Source: Xylanibacter ruminicola Ga6B6
Lineage (GTDB): Bacteria > Bacteroidota > Bacteroidia > Bacteroidales > Bacteroidaceae
Assembly: GCF_000687715.1 (NCBI RefSeq)
Contig: NZ_JHXD01000003.1
Span: 1-64,000 of the forward strand
Reading direction: 5' to 3'
Length of the DNA: 64,000 nt
Each line of letters opens with the position of its first letter. The first letter of the stretch is position 1. This document shows, piece after piece, positions 18,501 through 26,838 of the stretch. Made by a program: the position numbers and the translations under genes. The notes beneath the pieces were generated by a model. The model was not told the DNA's origin. It saw only the letters and a list, made by a program, of their open reading frames with translations, and made no database searches.

Positions 18501-19092
18501 GTTCCGTGTACGTTTGGATATACCGAAAGGTGTACGTCAGATTAAGTTGCCCGAGGATGAGCATGTGGTTATCTTCGCGGCTACAGCCGCCAACGATATC
18601 GCTGATGCAACCGTTGCAGCACCATTGTTTAAAACCTCAATCCTGCCCACCACACTAAAGACAGCTGCATCTGCCCAGGCTCAGGTAAACCTGCTGCGCG
18701 AGGCTAAGGTTATCGCTGTTTCGGGCGAGGCCAACGACGATGAGCGCGCCACCCTGCTGACTGATGGTGATCCTAACACCAAGTGGTGTGATCCGCAGGC
18801 TGCTCCTAATTATGTGGTATTCGATTTTGGTAAACCTACCACTATCACGCGTTGGCGTGTGCTGAGTGCTGCTTGTGAGCAGTCGGCTTATATCACCCGT
18901 ACCTGTCTGCTTCAGGGGCGTAATAGCGATACCGAAGAGTGGCAAACGCTGGATATGTTCGAAGGCAATCGCAACAACTACACCGATCGCAGCTTCACAG
19001 CTACCAGCGTGCGCTATCTGCGACTCTTTGTGATAGCTCCTACACAGGGCCAGGATTCTGCCGCCCGCATCTATGAGTTAGAGGTTTATTAA
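15511..19092 (+). CDS. Glycoside hydrolase family 38 alpha-mannosidase with C-terminal F5/8C domain
   Basis: This 1193-residue secreted enzyme (signal ~1-24; an ATG two codons later is an alternative start) is a retaining, zinc-dependent alpha-mannosidase. The N-terminal GH38 domain shows the metal motif DAHLDTQWNW (His36, Asp38) and the nucleophile Asp149 in LPDCFGFG. The helical middle domain contains IWHQFHDDLTGTSIPRAYEF. Beta-sandwich domains follow, and the C-terminal ~150 residues look like an F5/8 type C (discoidin, CBM32-like) module: LLTDGDPNTKWCD, VVFDFGKPTTITRWRV and VRYLRLFV. It follows the second GH31 gene by 81 bp with a possible separate promoter and ends in a strong terminator. 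Its presence beside alpha-glucosidases points to a mannose-containing glycan. Confidence 0.93.
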   Translation: MIMNSKKFLSVAVAALLSSGALAQTEKKAYMVADAHLDTQWNWDVQTTIREYIKSTLDQNLMLLKQYPSYIFNFEGAVKYSWMKEYYPLQFAELKHYVANGRWHLTGSGWDANEVIICSPESWLRNILLGQTFYRQEFNTESTDVFLPDCFGFGYTLPTLAAHCGLIGFSSQKLVWRTNPFYEGGKRYPYTIGLWQGIDGSRIMMTHGFNYSQRYNDEDLSQNQQLLREIGESPLGQAYHYYGTGDIGGSPTIASVRAIEKGIKGSGPIKIVSATSDQIYKDYLPYDKHPELPVFNGELPMDVHGNGCYTSQAVMKLYNRQNEHLGDAAERTAVMADWLGAASYPTDVMTDTWKRVIWHQFHDDLTGTSIPRAYEFSWNDELLALKKFSDVLTHSVSGIARLMDTRVSGQPVVVYNNETTPVRAIAQVEVKDNRDYRVTDANGRSVASQVVERDGKRVLLFDADVPATGMAVYGVKAAGNKKMAAATAGRTIQSSRYQLTVDDFGDVVSLIDKKNNRQLVANGKSLRLVVFDDCRSERWPAWEILKRTLDKTPLPVHDAVEISIQPGSLRQTLVIKKKYGESDIIQRIHLYEGAQADRIDFENEVDWRSLNALLKAEFPLSVANAEATYDIGLGSVRRGNNRDNSFEVYAHEWTDLTDRKGDYGVTLLNDSRYGWDKPADNTLRLSLLYSPQPGRSYTYQARQDFGHHVFTYSLVGHEGALNAVEAVCEADRLNSPLRTFHADRHAGTLGKQFSFVSSDNKNVVVRALKRAEVSDEYVIRVYEMSGKGAQQARITFAAPVVKAVEADGTERTIGEAATDGGSLVVDIKPYSVKTYKVLLADTKQQTAPDVQQLALDFDRHCFSFNEFRTSGNFEGGCSYAAELLPDEGITVGDIPFTFGEKDAANGVTCKGQTIQLPADKDYRHVYLLMASDKDDRQAAFTVGGKQQQVSVPYYTGFIGQWGHDGQTVGYLKDAQVAWVGSHRHSGAGDEPYEFTYMFRVRLDIPKGVRQIKLPEDEHVVIFAATAANDIADATVAAPLFKTSILPTTLKTAASAQAQVNLLREAKVIAVSGEANDDERATLLTDGDPNTKWCDPQAAPNYVVFDFGKPTTITRWRVLSAACEQSAYITRTCLLQGRNSDTEEWQTLDMFEGNRNNYTDRSFTATSVRYLRLFVIAPTQGQDSAARIYELEVY

Positions 19093-19096
19093 ATAC

Positions 19097-19132
19097 AAAA
19101 AAGAGAGCTGATGTTTGTCAGCTCTCTTTTTT
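19097..19132. terminator. Bidirectional terminator between GH38 and PspC genes
   Basis: A perfect 15-bp stem (19097-19111 with 19118-19132) has a 6-base loop. It has A and T runs at its ends, so it can terminate both the GH38 gene on + and the PspC gene on -. Confidence 0.9.
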
Positions 19133-19147
19133 CGTTTGTGACCGCAA

Positions 19148-20722
19148 TTATTTCTTTGTATTTGGCAGGTCGGCTGTGCGGGTAAGTTCAAAGTCCATAG
19201 CCGAGAACCATTTGGCGTGACAAGTTTCTCCTGTGAATTCTGAATCCGACGATATGCCGTAGGCTATTGAGTCACCTGCTACCACAATGCTATCAATGGT
19301 GATGGGCTTCCATCCCATTCCGTTTTCATTCTCGTTAACGGGGATGGGCTGCAACAACTTTTTATTGCCCATGGCATAAACAAAAGTGCCAGGACCCTCG
19401 GCTCGGGCATAGCATGTAAGCTCGTAAATACCAGGCTCGACCTTTTCCTTGCGCTCGGCTTGGAATACCTCCTCGCAGCGATTGTTAAACACATCCATAA
19501 AACGAACGTTGTCGAACTCCTGACTATCCAGGCCATAATACGTGTAATGATCGCAGTTCTTGGCTTTTATCAGATTCCAGTTACCACGGCGCAGGAAATC
19601 GGCATCATTCTCATTCATTTTTATCCCCTGATAGGTGGTGGTTGTATCTATTTGGTAACGATCCTGGTAATAGTCATAATGATAATTGGCAATGGTGATC
19701 CCCAAGGGCACTGCAATGCACACGGCGGCAACCCAAAGCACGATGTTTACGATACGCTGAATAACACCCATAGGGCGGATCTTGCCAGTGAGTGAGAGTA
19801 CCAAGTGGATAATGGCATAGATGGGCAGAAGCAATACCAGGAACAGGGCGATTACAAAGATGATGAGCATCTTGGGGTTACTAACCCATGCGCCTTCTAG
19901 TCCCATAGCTCCGAGGCTGAACGGTAGGGTGCTGTTTAATGGCAGCACCATCGCACTAACCGTAGCAATGAGCACGCCGAAGAATCCGAGTGACAGGGCA
20001 ATGCACACGACGATTGAAATGATAACGACAAAGGCTATAACAATTTTCATAAGGATGATGAACAACAGACGCATAAAGCCGGGACGCTGCACGTGCTGCT
20101 TTTCGCCCTCAACCACTACATCTGCCAGGTTCTGCGGCGTAACATCCTTGCCCTCCATCTGCAACAGCTGCTCGGGTGTTCTGGCTTCGGGAATGACGAG
20201 TGCCAACACAAGATAGATAAAGATACCCACGCCATAGCAGAAGGTAAACAATATCATCAGGAATCGCCAGATAACAGGGTCGGTATTGGTATATACAGCA
20301 ATACCAGACATGACACCTGCCAGCATCTTATCCTTGGGGTTGCGATACAGTTTTTTGCCAGCTGTACGTGCGCGTACATTCTCATAAATCTTCTGTCCAG
20401 CCGAACGGGCCTGTTCCTCCCAGTTGGTGCCGTTGCTTTCATGTTGCTTCTCGCCATCCTCGCCTGTAAGCTCTTCGGGCTTGCCGATACGGGTGATGAT
20501 TTCCTTTACATGCTCGATGGTGATGGCCTCGACGCCTTGCTGGCGCAGTTCGTCGAAGAGTTCGGCGATGCGGCTCTCGATGTCGTCCACAATCTCATCG
20601 CCCCCCTCCTGTTTGCCAAACGATGAACGGAGCGAGTTAATGTACTGCTGCAGCAGCTCGTAGGCATCCTCGTCTATCTGAAACAGACGTCCACACAGGT
20701 TGATGGTAATATTCTTCTTCAT
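19148..20722 (-). CDS. PspC-domain membrane protein
   Basis: This 524-residue protein begins with a cytoplasmic helical region (~1-85: EIVDDIESRIAELFDEL, EHVKEIITRIGKPEEL). A PspC domain follows (~115-175: KLYRNPKDKMLAGVMSGIA, then TDPVIWRFLMILFTF), with four or more membrane helices (~145-170, 225-275, 285-310, 335-350) and a C-terminal extracytoplasmic region of about 170 residues. PspC proteins are linked to envelope stress. The start overlaps the PadR stop by four bases (ATGA), so the two are translationally coupled. PadR-PspC pairs are a recurring arrangement and suggest that PadR represses this gene. The C-terminal domain is not recognised. Confidence 0.85.
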   Translation of the reverse strand: MKKNITINLCGRLFQIDEDAYELLQQYINSLRSSFGKQEGGDEIVDDIESRIAELFDELRQQGVEAITIEHVKEIITRIGKPEELTGEDGEKQHESNGTNWEEQARSAGQKIYENVRARTAGKKLYRNPKDKMLAGVMSGIAVYTNTDPVIWRFLMILFTFCYGVGIFIYLVLALVIPEARTPEQLLQMEGKDVTPQNLADVVVEGEKQHVQRPGFMRLLFIILMKIVIAFVVIISIVVCIALSLGFFGVLIATVSAMVLPLNSTLPFSLGAMGLEGAWVSNPKMLIIFVIALFLVLLLPIYAIIHLVLSLTGKIRPMGVIQRIVNIVLWVAAVCIAVPLGITIANYHYDYYQDRYQIDTTTTYQGIKMNENDADFLRRGNWNLIKAKNCDHYTYYGLDSQEFDNVRFMDVFNNRCEEVFQAERKEKVEPGIYELTCYARAEGPGTFVYAMGNKKLLQPIPVNENENGMGWKPITIDSIVVAGDSIAYGISSDSEFTGETCHAKWFSAMDFELTRTADLPNTKK

Positions 20723-21069
20723 TTTGATTCTAATAATTTTGGTGTAACATTCTTTAGATAATTAATGGTGTTAGTGAGTTCCTGCCAGGCTCCATCCAGC
20801 CCTTCGAGAAACTTTTCGCCCTCTTTGCTCAAGGCGTAATACTTACGAGGCGGTCCTTGGGTCGACTCCTGCCATTCGTACTGCAGTAAACCATCGTTCT
20901 TAAGTCGGGTTAATAGTGGGTAGAGTGTACCCTCCACCACCAGTAGCTCGGCATTTTTCAGTTGTTGGATAATGTCGCTGGCATATGAAGGGCGATGCTT
21001 CAAGAGTAGCAGTACACAGTACTCAAGCATGCCTTTACGCATTTGCGACTTTGCATTTTCAATGTTCAT
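20719..21069 (-). CDS. PadR-family transcriptional repressor
   Basis: This 116-residue winged-helix regulator shows the PadR pattern: KGMLEYCVLLLLKHRPSYAS at the first helices, the recognition and wing region VVEGTLYPLLTRLKNDGLL and QESTQGPPRKYYALSKEGEKF. A C-terminal dimerisation helix (WQELTNTINYL) follows. It is the first gene of a two-gene operon with the PspC protein. A dyad at 21119-21139 lies immediately upstream of its promoter box and is a likely autoregulatory operator. Confidence 0.93.
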   Translation of the reverse strand: MNIENAKSQMRKGMLEYCVLLLLKHRPSYASDIIQQLKNAELLVVEGTLYPLLTRLKNDGLLQYEWQESTQGPPRKYYALSKEGEKFLEGLDGAWQELTNTINYLKNVTPKLLESK

Positions 21070-21098
21070 ATCTTTACCGTTTTAAAAGATTTCTGCGG

Positions 21099-21139
21099 CA
21101 AAGATAAGCAAAAACCTAGTACCTTGTATAACAAAGTAC
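21099..21139 (-). promoter_or_regulatory. PadR promoter box and dyad operator
   Basis: On the minus strand, TATCTTTG at 21106-21099 matches TAnnTTTG. Just upstream, 21119-21139 forms a dyad with half-sites GTACCTTGT and ACAAAGTAC around a central T (8 of 10 pairs match). Its position over the -33 region fits repression by PadR. Confidence 0.65.
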
Positions 21140-21162
21140 CAAGTTTTTGCAAGGAATTATAT

Positions 21163-23451
21163 CTATTTAACAATTAGGCCGTTATTTGAGAACGAGTAGG
21201 GGAGGCTGTTCTCATTAGTGCCTCGCTGCTGGTTGGGCTTCGACGACAAACGATAATCGATACGACCACCCTTCAGCAGGTCGGTGTGTTCCAGGTAGTT
21301 CTTGTCATAGGTAGCACCATTCACGCTCATCTCGCTTACGTAGCAGTTCTCTGTACTGTTATTATCGGCATTGATAACCAGTGTATTGCCGTTGGCCAGA
21401 TGCAGGGTTACTTTATTAAAGTAAGGTGTGCCCAGTGCATACTGCCCTGAACCTGGACAAACAGGATAGAAACCGAGGGCTGAGAACACATACCAGGCCG
21501 AAGTCTGTCCGTTGTCCTCATCGCCGCAGTAGCCATCTGGTGCGGCCTGATACATGCGGTCCATCACCTGACGAACCCAGTACTGTGCCTTCCAAGGCTG
21601 TCCTGCCCAGTCATACAGATAAATCATGTGTTGGATGGGCTGGTTACCATGGGCATAGTTGCCCATATTCATGATCTGCATCTCGCGAATCTCATGAATC
21701 ACTGCACGATAATAGCTCTCGTCGAAAACAGGTGGCAGGTTGAACACAGAGTCGAGCATACTCACAAAGTTCTCCTTTCCCCCCATCAGACGAATCAATC
21801 CAGCAGGATCGTGGAAAACCGACCAGGTATAGTGCCATGAGTTACCCTCGGTAAAAGCATCGCCCCACTTCAGGGGGTTAAACGGACTCTGGAAGGTGCC
21901 GTCCTCATTTCTGCCGCGCATCAAACGGGTTTCCTTGTCGAACACTTTCTGGTAGTTCAAGGCACGCTCCTTATAAGGTCTTAGTTCTTTCTTAGATTTG
22001 CCGAGTGCCTGTCCTAAACGATAGATACACCAGTCGTCGTATGCATATTCTAAGGTGCGAGCTACATTTTCCTTGATGCCTACATTATAAGGCACATAGC
22101 CCAGTCGGTTATAGTATTCAAATCCCAGTCGGCCTGTGCTTGATACCTGAGGATGGACGGCATTGGCACCGTGCTTTACAGCCTGCCAGAGTGTCTCCAC
22201 ATCGTAGCCACGCATGCCTTTCAGATAGGCGTCGGCCACCACCGAGGCCGAGTTGTTGCCCACCATGCAGCCGCGATGACCAGGACTGGCCCATTCTGGT
22301 AGGAATCCACTCTCCTTGTAGGTGTTTACCAGTCCCTCCTGCATCTGCTGACTCATCTCAGGATAAACCAGGTTGAGTAGTGGGAAGAGCGAACGGAAGG
22401 TATCCCAGAAACCGGTATCGGTGAACAAACGTCCACTGTGTACCTGTCCGTCGAAAGGACTGTAGTGTACAATCTCGCCCGTCTTGTTTGCCTCGTGGAA
22501 CATGCGGGGAAAGAGAACCGAACGATACAAGCAAGAATAGAAGGTGCGCAAGTGATCAACATTGTTATCTTCAACCTCCAGACGACTTAGGATAGTGTTC
22601 CAACGCTGACGACCATCATTGCAGACGGTATCGAACGAACGCCCGGTGACCTCCTTCAGGTTCTGTCGGGCCTGCTCGGCGCTGATGAACGATGAAGCTA
22701 CACGTAGGGTCACAGTCTCGCCACGAACTGTCTGGAATCCTACTATTGCACCGGCATGATTACCTTCAAATTCGCGTTTGTCGGTCTGTATCTTGCCATC
22801 TGCTACTGTAGAGAAGAATGTGAACGGCTTGTCGCTCTCAATCACAAAGTAGTTCTTAAAGTTCTCAGGTACGCCGCCACTATTCTTGGTGGTATAACCC
22901 TCAATGTGGCAATCGTCGATAATGCTTACCATCGAACCTTTATCAAAAGCATCCACTACGATGCGTGACTCTTTGGAGTCGGGGTAAGTGAATCGCATCT
23001 CAGCGGCACGTTCAGTGGGTGTTACCTCGGCTGTGATGTCGTAATCAGCCAGATACACCTTATAGTAATACGGACGGGCCGTTTCGGCCTTGTGCGAGAA
23101 CCAAGAGGCACGCTTGTCTTCATCGAACACGGTGCCAACAGTGGGAAGGATGGCAAACTGTCCGTAGTCGTTTATCCAGGGCGAAGGCTGGTGGGTCTGC
23201 TTCAATCCACGAATCTTACTTGCGTCGTAGGTATAAGCCCATCCGTCGCCCATCTTTCCTGTCTGAGGCATCCAGAAATTCATGCCCCAGGGGAGTGCGA
23301 TGGCAGGGTAGGTGTTGCCAGTTGAGAGTGCGTGGTTTGACTGTGTGCCTACCAGCGTGTTAACATAATCAACAGGCGTAGTGGCTGCTATAGCACTGCC
23401 CCCAAGGAGCAGTGCCACAACCAAAAGGCTCTTTCTCAGATTCTTTCTCAT
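21163..23451 (-). CDS. Glycoside hydrolase family 92 alpha-mannosidase
   Basis: This 762-residue secreted enzyme (signal ~1-22) belongs to the calcium-dependent inverting exo-alpha-mannosidases that trim mannan and high-mannose N-glycans. Typical features in order: VDYVNTLVGTQSNHALSTGN and YPAIALPWGMNFW at the start of the N-terminal beta domain, TDTGFWDTFRSLFPLL, LPEWASPGHRGCMVGNNSAS and GNSWHYTWSVFHDPAGL in the alpha/alpha barrel. The catalytic acid-pair motif CGDEDNGQTSAWYVFSALGF spans residues ~642-661 (Asp644 and Asp646). It is the last gene of the seven-gene operon. No terminator hairpin is evident before the PadR promoter. The linkage preference (alpha-1,2, -1,3 or -1,4) cannot be assigned. 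Confidence 0.95.
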   Translation of the reverse strand: MRKNLRKSLLVVALLLGGSAIAATTPVDYVNTLVGTQSNHALSTGNTYPAIALPWGMNFWMPQTGKMGDGWAYTYDASKIRGLKQTHQPSPWINDYGQFAILPTVGTVFDEDKRASWFSHKAETARPYYYKVYLADYDITAEVTPTERAAEMRFTYPDSKESRIVVDAFDKGSMVSIIDDCHIEGYTTKNSGGVPENFKNYFVIESDKPFTFFSTVADGKIQTDKREFEGNHAGAIVGFQTVRGETVTLRVASSFISAEQARQNLKEVTGRSFDTVCNDGRQRWNTILSRLEVEDNNVDHLRTFYSCLYRSVLFPRMFHEANKTGEIVHYSPFDGQVHSGRLFTDTGFWDTFRSLFPLLNLVYPEMSQQMQEGLVNTYKESGFLPEWASPGHRGCMVGNNSASVVADAYLKGMRGYDVETLWQAVKHGANAVHPQVSSTGRLGFEYYNRLGYVPYNVGIKENVARTLEYAYDDWCIYRLGQALGKSKKELRPYKERALNYQKVFDKETRLMRGRNEDGTFQSPFNPLKWGDAFTEGNSWHYTWSVFHDPAGLIRLMGGKENFVSMLDSVFNLPPVFDESYYRAVIHEIREMQIMNMGNYAHGNQPIQHMIYLYDWAGQPWKAQYWVRQVMDRMYQAAPDGYCGDEDNGQTSAWYVFSALGFYPVCPGSGQYALGTPYFNKVTLHLANGNTLVINADNNSTENCYVSEMSVNGATYDKNYLEHTDLLKGGRIDYRLSSKPNQQRGTNENSLPYSFSNNGLIVK

Positions 23452-23461
23452 ACTAACAATA

Positions 23462-25960
23462 TTACTTTACTAACAATCTCATCCAATAACCACCAATAAC
23501 CGAGCGGGCCTTGAAGCCAACCATCATTCCGGTCTTTGTCTCGTGCCAGTCGCTGATGGGAACACGCGACTGGGTCTCGTCTATATATTTGTAGATAGGT
23601 TCCACAAACTTCAGGAAGGTATCCTTATCGTTGGCCATCGCTGCACTCCACATAATCCAGTCGGTCTTGGTATAATCCTTACGGATGTCGAGTGGCAGAC
23701 CGTAGGTATTCTGCTGCTTCAGGTAGTAGTTTACCTCGCGCTGCATCACCTCATCGCCAAACAGGTTGGTGTTCCACAGCTTGTCCCAGATCATATTGTA
23801 CTTCTGACTCCAGGTGTTCTGACGGTCGAATGCCAACTTGTAGTGATCGCCCTCGCGAGCATCGGCCTCCCATTTCTTAGCCATCTGGCGGGCGCGGTTC
23901 ATATAGCGATCGGCAGTAGCGGCATCACCCTTTATGCGGGCCATCAATGCGTAGCCTGCCACGCCCATAATGGCTTTAACCGAGAGGTTACAGTTGTGAG
24001 GCCAGTGACCAGCAAAGTCGTCGGTACACAGCTGGTTAGAGGGATCTTGTCCGTTCTCTACCAGATAGTCGGTCCACTGGGTCAGAATGTCCCAATAGGG
24101 CTTTACGTAATCGATATTACCGTCCTGGATACAGAGCTGGGCTGCCAGGGTCAGCATATTACCTGCCTCTTCGATTGGCATGTCGCCACCATATACCTGT
24201 CCGTTGGCAATGGGGTAGGTACCCAGGTCGTGAGCAGCAAAGGGTTTGGTCCAGCGACCAGAGCGACTATACTCGAAGATACTGGTCATCATGGCCTTCT
24301 GCAGGTCAGGGTTGTAAGCCAGGAAGAGTGGGGCCGAAGGATAGGTCAGATCCACGGTGTTCACACAACCGTTAGAGTTATTCTCCTTCGAGAAGTACAG
24401 CAGGTGTCCCTCGTTGTCCTCGAACAGCTTGTGTGCTGCCAGCACGTGACGATAAGAGCCTGAGAGAATTTCGGCATAGTGGGCGTTACCCACCTTCAAG
24501 GCATCGTCGTAAATCTGTTTATCCATGGCGCGGCAACGCTCCATGATACTCTTGTAATTACGGTTCAGCTTATTGAAAGCGTCGAAGATATCTACCTTGC
24601 CACCATGTGCCCAGTAGGCCTTGTAGCGCTGGTACATATACTCGATATCCTCTACCTCGTCGTAGCCTATCAGCGAGAACGATGCCTGTGGCTGCTGGTC
24701 AACCTTGCCAAAGTTATGCACATAGGCCAGCACAGGGGTGTCGTTCTGCTTGTACGCACGCACCAGCTGCTGTCCGCAGCTCAGGTCGCCCTTGGTCATG
24801 AAGCCATTGATAATGTTGTTGTAGCTGTCGAGCGAAACCTTTCCATTGAAGTCGGCTACATACAGATAGCCCCAGTCGATGCCGATGCCATCGCCTTTCT
24901 TGGCGAGGATGGGCTGGTCGATGGTTCCTGTCTTGAGATATTTTACGCCATTCACAGATACCACCGATGACTCTGTGGGCTGATGAGACTTGTTGGTGGC
25001 TATTTGTGGACTTGCCAACAATGCAAACTGCACATCATGCTTCTTGCGGTCAAGGCTCTTTACCTGATAAGAAACATACGAAACGGGGGTAGAGAGCAGG
25101 TCGAGATCGTCAATCAGCATGGGCGATGTGAACACTACATCCAGTGCTACCGGACCGCAGGTAAATGTGTAGTAGGTTGACGTGGCCATCACGTCGACGC
25201 TCTTCTGTACGGCTGTTTTAACCGCGGTGGCCTCGATGCCGATGTTGGCATACAATCCAAAGTCGGCATAGGCACCGCCCGCGTTATTATACACGTGCAG
25301 GGCCATCACGTTACGTCCCTCGTGCAGCAGCTGCTTCTGCTGGGCATTCAGACGAACCGACTCATTGAATACGGCGTCCATACGACCTGTTGCCACCTGT
25401 GTGCCGTTGATATACAACTCACAGGCATCATCGTGTGAGTACAAGGCATAGAGGTCGCCCTTCAAATCCTCGGCTGTGAGGTTAATCTCACGGCGGATAT
25501 AGATGTCGCTGTGCTCCTTGCTCCAGCCAGTGCGAATGTTGTCGCCTGCATTACCAAATGCAGCGCGGCCTGTCTGCCAGCCATTGGCCTTAAAGTCGGG
25601 CATCTGCCAGCCATCTGCCTGTTTGGCCTCGGTGTACTGGCCCTCCCAGGCAGCCTCATCGCTCATAGGGGCAAGTGCCTTCAGCACCTTATGCTCCTTG
25701 TCGCCCATAAAGCGATAGGTGGTGCCATCTACACGAAGGAGACCTTCCAGCGGTTTCTCGTCGCCAGTCCAAAGACGTGTGTTGCCTTCGGTCAACTTGT
25801 CGTAGGGCGACCAGATGGAGAAATAGGGATCGTTAACCACAATGGGTACTGCAGGGAGTCGGAGCGCTGTAGCCTTGTAAGGCGTGAAGAGCTCAGATTG
25901 GGCAAAGGTGCTGGCTACTGCCAGCGCCATGCCTAATACGGAAAAAACTTTTTTTATCAT
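23462..25960 (-). CDS. DUF4965/DUF1793 (glutaminase A-like) protein with inserted beta-sandwich
   Basis: This 832-residue secreted protein (signal ~1-20) matches the family annotated as DUF4964/DUF5127/DUF4965/DUF1793, related by name to fungal glutaminase GtaA. Visible landmarks: LRLPAVPIVVNDPYFSIWSP at the N-terminus, GNIDYVKPYWDILTQWTDYL and DDFAGHWPHNCNLSVKAIMG in the alpha/alpha barrel. The terminal region reads RVPISDWHETKTG then RSVIGGYWMRLL. Around residues 95-235 lies a galactose-binding-like jelly roll (DIYIRREINLTAEDL, YINGTQVATG, GRNVMALHVYNNAGG) that appears inserted in the N-terminal part. The setting between SusD/DUF3823 and GH92 makes a carbohydrate role more likely than a glutaminase one, but no activity can be assigned. 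Confidence 0.75.
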   Translation of the reverse strand: MIKKVFSVLGMALAVASTFAQSELFTPYKATALRLPAVPIVVNDPYFSIWSPYDKLTEGNTRLWTGDEKPLEGLLRVDGTTYRFMGDKEHKVLKALAPMSDEAAWEGQYTEAKQADGWQMPDFKANGWQTGRAAFGNAGDNIRTGWSKEHSDIYIRREINLTAEDLKGDLYALYSHDDACELYINGTQVATGRMDAVFNESVRLNAQQKQLLHEGRNVMALHVYNNAGGAYADFGLYANIGIEATAVKTAVQKSVDVMATSTYYTFTCGPVALDVVFTSPMLIDDLDLLSTPVSYVSYQVKSLDRKKHDVQFALLASPQIATNKSHQPTESSVVSVNGVKYLKTGTIDQPILAKKGDGIGIDWGYLYVADFNGKVSLDSYNNIINGFMTKGDLSCGQQLVRAYKQNDTPVLAYVHNFGKVDQQPQASFSLIGYDEVEDIEYMYQRYKAYWAHGGKVDIFDAFNKLNRNYKSIMERCRAMDKQIYDDALKVGNAHYAEILSGSYRHVLAAHKLFEDNEGHLLYFSKENNSNGCVNTVDLTYPSAPLFLAYNPDLQKAMMTSIFEYSRSGRWTKPFAAHDLGTYPIANGQVYGGDMPIEEAGNMLTLAAQLCIQDGNIDYVKPYWDILTQWTDYLVENGQDPSNQLCTDDFAGHWPHNCNLSVKAIMGVAGYALMARIKGDAATADRYMNRARQMAKKWEADAREGDHYKLAFDRQNTWSQKYNMIWDKLWNTNLFGDEVMQREVNYYLKQQNTYGLPLDIRKDYTKTDWIMWSAAMANDKDTFLKFVEPIYKYIDETQSRVPISDWHETKTGMMVGFKARSVIGGYWMRLLVK

Positions 25961-25977
25961 ACTTGTTTAATTATGTG

Positions 25978-26802
25978 TTATGGAATAATAACTTCCAGTG
26001 GTTCGCTGTAGTTCCAGCGACGGGTGCCACTGCCTCGCGGCGTGTCGTAATTGATACGGGCGGCAGCACGCACAAAGACATGATAGCCTGATGGGATGGT
26101 CTGTCCGGCAGCCGAGCGGATGGTGATAGGCTTGCCTTCGAACTCATCAAAACTGTCGCCAGTATAGTTGATCTGACTTGACCAGCGCTGGTCGCGAGCA
26201 CGGTAGCCAACACTCGACGACATCGATACAAACAGCTGAATGTCGGTAACGTTTGTGAAGTCGTTGCTGTAACCGCCCATCGGTTCAACCATATTGCGGA
26301 ATTCCTCTTTACTAGTAGCACGAGTAACTTTTACCTTGGCTGTTATCTGACCGTTAGATACTGATGGCGTTTCAACGAACTCCACCTTCAGGAAGGGGTG
26401 TACCTCGAACTTCACTTTGGTTGTACCTGAAATCTTGCCATACCAAGTATCGTCGGAGATCACTGTTCCATCGTCGGTATCACGGTATATAGGTATAAAC
26501 GGACCGTCAATGCGAATATTGTATTCTCCATCGAAAATCTTTGTGTTTCTGAAGGTTCCATCGGGACGACAATAGAAATCAGGATTGTGATCTACGTTAT
26601 CACCATAGCTCAGTTCGGTCAGACGTACGCGGATACCCTCAGAACCTTGATCGGTCAGTACGGGTTCGCCAGTCTTGGCATCTATTACCACACCCTCGAT
26701 GGTCTCGCCTGGCTCTTCGTAGTTGTCAATCTCGAAGGCATCGCAGGCAGTAAGTGCGAATGCTGCAAACAGCAGGCTCGAAAAATATCTGAATGTTTTC
26801 AT
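25978..26802 (-). CDS. DUF3823-family lipoprotein
   Basis: Translation most likely starts at the ATG giving MKTFRYFSS (274 residues); an upstream in-frame ATG adds ten polar residues and would spoil the signal peptide. The lipobox is FALTAC, followed by DAFEIDNYEEPGETIEGVVI. The first domain (~30-120) is a transthyretin-like beta fold (EGVVIDAKTGEPV, then YNIRIDGPFIPI) and a second beta domain follows. DUF3823 proteins accompany SusC/SusD pairs in mannan-type loci and are thought to be surface proteins. It lies 36 bp after susD and 17 bp before the DUF4965 gene. Confidence 0.8.
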   Translation of the reverse strand: MKTFRYFSSLLFAAFALTACDAFEIDNYEEPGETIEGVVIDAKTGEPVLTDQGSEGIRVRLTELSYGDNVDHNPDFYCRPDGTFRNTKIFDGEYNIRIDGPFIPIYRDTDDGTVISDDTWYGKISGTTKVKFEVHPFLKVEFVETPSVSNGQITAKVKVTRATSKEEFRNMVEPMGGYSNDFTNVTDIQLFVSMSSSVGYRARDQRWSSQINYTGDSFDEFEGKPITIRSAAGQTIPSGYHVFVRAAARINYDTPRGSGTRRWNYSEPLEVIIP

Positions 26803-26838
26803 TGTTTTCTGTTTTTTATCTGTTATTATCATTGTAGA

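Noticed and set aside
17755-18564. 269-codon open frame on the minus strand inside the GH38 gene
   Set aside because: It is antisense to a well-supported coding region and shows no protein-family features.
23543-24463. 306-codon open frame on the plus strand opposite the DUF4965 gene
   Set aside because: No family motif or promoter is seen; the minus-strand frame is clearly the gene.
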